Positions 8,439 to 10,576 of a stretch of DNA of 10,576 bases are shown in pieces. Below the pieces are notes generated by a model. That model had not been told where the DNA came from. It saw only the letters and a program-made list of their open reading frames with translations, and did no database searches. Location: NCBI GenBank assembly GCA_015680635.1, contig JAABOA010000802.1, positions 843-11,418 on the forward strand. Direction: 5' to 3'. This DNA comes from Lunasporangiospora selenospora. Lineage: Eukaryota > Mortierellomycota > Mortierellomycetes > Mortierellales > Mortierellaceae. Position 1 is the stretch's first letter. Each line of letters starts with the position of its first letter. Position numbers and translations under genes: made by a program.

Positions 8439-9515
8439 AATTTCTTAGTGCTGAAATATGATTGGGTTTGAAGACATGAAGTCTCGATATGGCAATAGCA
8501 ACACAAACTCGATTGTCGAGGTCCAGGCAAGTCTCCTCGAAACTCAGAGGCGTCTTCAGCTACCCGTTGGTTTAAGAGGCTAGGGATCCTTTGGCGTGAA
8601 CAGGGTCACCGATAATGAAAACAAGAGTTATAATGAATTGGCAATAAATCCTTGGTCAATTGGTTTCGCACCTACTAAATTCTTACTCGAGAGTTGATGC
8701 CCTCAAATTCTTTCTATCTTCCTTCCATTATTTTTAAGGAGTAAGCAAGCTTGCTACTGATCGCGAAACTATACCGGACCGGCAGTTCTCAATGGCAAAG
8801 ACTTTGTTTCCAGTGTCAAACTAGATATCTGACAATACAAGGCCCAGTCTGTCGTTTCCTAGCTGGGTCATAGTCAATTGCTCATTGTTGATCTACATAA
8901 ACCCAAAGGTGATAGTGACAATACTGTCAATATTGACGATGGTCAGGACCAGAAAAAGCTTCGAGCGTGTGCTAGGCTTTGGTCCACAGGATCAATTTTA
9001 CAACCTCTCTTACAAATGTATCTTACTAGCGTGTATCTCATGCTGATCAACAACAGCATATCTGAATCACAGAAACTAGTCATTCACCCACTTGTACTCA
9101 AATATTTTAGCTACCCAGTGAGGTTATGTAGGCTGAGAATGTAGACCCAAGAGAAGGTTGTCCCTACCACGCTTTAATCACAGGTAATAATTTACAGAAT
9201 GTGTGGATGTTTTCAATTAAACCACCTTGGTTCATCAATGACTCATTTTACAGCCAAACAATGAAATATAGTGACAAAGAATTAGAGATACTCAAATACC
9301 AGAATTGAGGGCATAGACAACAACCCTGTCTTATTTTGTAACAAGTCTCACTCGAAATTGTTCAGGGACTCGGTGTCAAAATGTGGTTTCACTTAATGTA
9401 ATAGGCCAAGATAGCCAGCAATTTGCGATACAAGGTTGTGAGAAAGATCAAGCGTTCAAGACATTGAGCCATCACCAATCAAACCTCACGATAGTTCTTG
9501 CAAAGACTTTCAGGA
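8439..9515. other. AT-rich stretch downstream of MSH4, no recognisable gene
   Basis: This holds the MSH4 3' UTR and about 0.9 kb of further sequence. The longest plus-strand frame (about 8863-9144, with no ATG near its 5' end) gives roughly 90 residues without a motif I recognise, and it has no obvious splice partners. A 35-codon frame starts at ATG 8475 and is also unrecognised. Many stops in all frames on both strands argue against an intact gene; decayed coding or transposon sequence cannot be excluded by eye. Confidence 0.5.
8643..8648 (+). terminator. Candidate poly(A) signal of MSH4 (AATAAA)
   Basis: This is a consensus AATAAA 205 bases after the MSH4 stop, in AT-rich sequence. The distance is acceptable for a fungal 3' UTR; motif match only. 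Confidence 0.4.
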
Positions 9516-9581
9516 CATTATCCGTCTCTACAAACCAGTGGCCGTAGATGCGCTCCGGCCACTGGTTTTGTTAGGATAATG
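9516..9581. repeat. Nested inverted repeat (stem-loop) in intergenic DNA
   Basis: Inner arms of 13 bases, 9532-9544 (AAACCAGTGGCCG) and 9556-9568, are perfect reverse complements around an 11-base loop. Outer arms of 8 bases, CATTATCC at 9516-9523 and GGATAATG at 9574-9581, are also perfect complements. They are separated from the inner stem by unequal 8- and 5-base internal loops. No target-site duplication is evident. It could be a small folded element, a foldback/MITE remnant or an RNA hairpin; its nature is unknown. Confidence 0.75.
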
Positions 9582-10576
9582 AGTCTAAAGCCGTCTTTCA
9601 TAGGCTTGACTTTACAATAGCGTCCAGGAGACCGGTCTGGATAACTGCCAACCCTTTTCGTTGCAGCAAGCCAACGTCTGAGGTACACCGAATTGAACTT
9701 ACTGATGATGCTGCTGGTGGTGTCAGTTCAAGGATAGCTATGCTTGCACAGTGTGATAGGGAGAAGTCCCTCCAATAGTATTGGCAACACGCGAACACTG
9801 CTGTTGCTAACAGAAATATCGCAAACTTTATCCAATATGTCTCATCCCGACAGTACCAGCACATTTGTGTTGAGGGGTCCGCGGTGAAAAAAAAAGTTGT
9901 GTTTACGGAGCCATGCAGTTCATGTTCAGGAATAATATTTGTGAATCCTTCCTCTGTGGAAACAACGATATAGCCTTGGGACAACCAGGGTGACGTGAGC
10001 ATTGGCATCAGTAATTTCCATCGCTCAAAAATAAGGACAGGGTTGGCGAGGTCATGTTTTTTCTCCTTATACAAGAATTAACACCGGTCATTGTTTACTG
10101 AAGCATGAACTTGTGTCTAGCCCCTGTTGGCTGAAGCCGTGGAAACTCTCGCCTTGGGGGTTCCATGGGATTGAGTCTCAATCAAGAAACATTGGTATTG
10201 GCAGGCACAGCTTACCTGGAGCCGAACGTTCCTATTTGGAACCAAATGCCCGCTTTACGAAATTAATTGAAGAGAGGGATAAATGATACAGCTCCTTCGG
10301 GGATTGGATCCCAATATAAGGGCCTTGAAACCAACCAGCGCTGAGCGGCCCAAGGATGAATCCGATTGCAAGCACACTACGCTGCTATAGTGAGGATCCT
10401 TTGCTTATAGCGTTCAAAAATGTGCCTTGGAAACCGTGCAGGAGCCATTACAGACGGGCAGATCAGATGTCGTTTGCCTTGGAAAGGCGACACGAGCAGC
10501 ATGGGCCGAGCTCCGCTATGGCGCAAAAAGAGGCTGCAGCGTCTCCTTGAAATCCAGAACAAGGGGGGAAGCGAGC
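9582..10576. other. Terminal region without a recognised gene
   Basis: Apart from the weak minus-strand ORF, I see only a 15-base palindrome (GATTGAG-T-CTCAATC, 10169-10183) and a TATAAG at 10315-10320. The latter precedes an unrecognised 64-codon plus-strand frame (10356-10550). An equally long frame on the opposite strand covers the same bases, so neither is convincing. The window end could hold the promoter or 5' part of a gene beyond it. Confidence 0.4.
9598..10008 (-). other. Unsupported minus-strand ORF with one hydrophobic segment
   Basis: An open frame on the minus strand runs from ATG 10008 (a longer opening reaches 10074 without ATG) to a stop at 9598. It has one hydrophobic stretch, WIKFAIFLLATAVFACC (about 9834-9784), that could span a membrane. 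A consensus donor GTAAGT at 9702-9697 could end an exon after Ala-Ala-Ser-Ser. I do not recognise any family, codon use is unremarkable, and no flanking exon is evident. It may be a lineage-specific gene fragment or chance. Confidence 0.15.

Noticed and set aside
9322-10043. Inverted similarity between AACCCTGTCTTATTTTG (9322) and the complement of 10025-10043
   Set aside because: Only about 17-19 bases with a gap, with no continuation on either side and no duplicated target; too weak for terminal repeats of an element.
1-10576. tRNA or rRNA genes, CRISPR arrays, telomeric repeats
   Set aside because: I searched by eye for T-loop signatures (GGTTCGAATCC type), regularly spaced repeats and TTAGGG runs, and found none.

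Overview
This is a eukaryotic, almost certainly fungal, window. All three recognisable genes are split by short spliceosomal introns: nine of 84-243 bp in one gene, and two of 92 and 270 bp in another. Splice sites follow GT-AG with CTAAC/CTGAT-like branch sites, and poly(A) signals of the AATAAA/ATTAAA type can be seen. The protein set and the residue choices in the E2 and the MutS homologue suggest an early-diverging fungus of the Mucoromycota/Mortierellomycota type. That placement is inference, not proof.

Layout. 1-703: no identifiable exon; the last ~50 bases look like the 3' end of an intron. 704-1029 (+): last exon of a RAD6/UBC2-type ubiquitin-conjugating enzyme, covering about the last 108 of 151 residues. 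1030-1406: short tail-to-tail spacer. 1407-3625 (-): a complete three-exon secreted glyoxal-oxidase-type copper radical oxidase (618 aa) with an N-terminal hevein-like chitin-binding module. 3626-4672: divergent promoter region shared by the oxidase and the next gene. 4673-8438 (+): a complete ten-exon MSH4 gene (920 aa), the meiosis-specific MutS homologue. 8439-10576: about 2.1 kb without a recognisable gene. It holds a strong nested inverted repeat at 9516-9581 and a weak minus-strand ORF with one possible membrane segment.

The three genes do not form an obvious pathway: one is nuclear ubiquitin signalling, one an extracellular H2O2-producing oxidase, one meiotic crossover control. The window reads as ordinary fungal chromosome, and I do not see a coherent new system. 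The points most worth checking are a stop-free, frame-preserving GC-AG intron directly behind the MSH4 Walker B motif, the chitin-binding module fused to the oxidase, the missing 5' exons of the E2 gene, an ACGCGT palindrome upstream of MSH4, and the inverted repeat near 9550.
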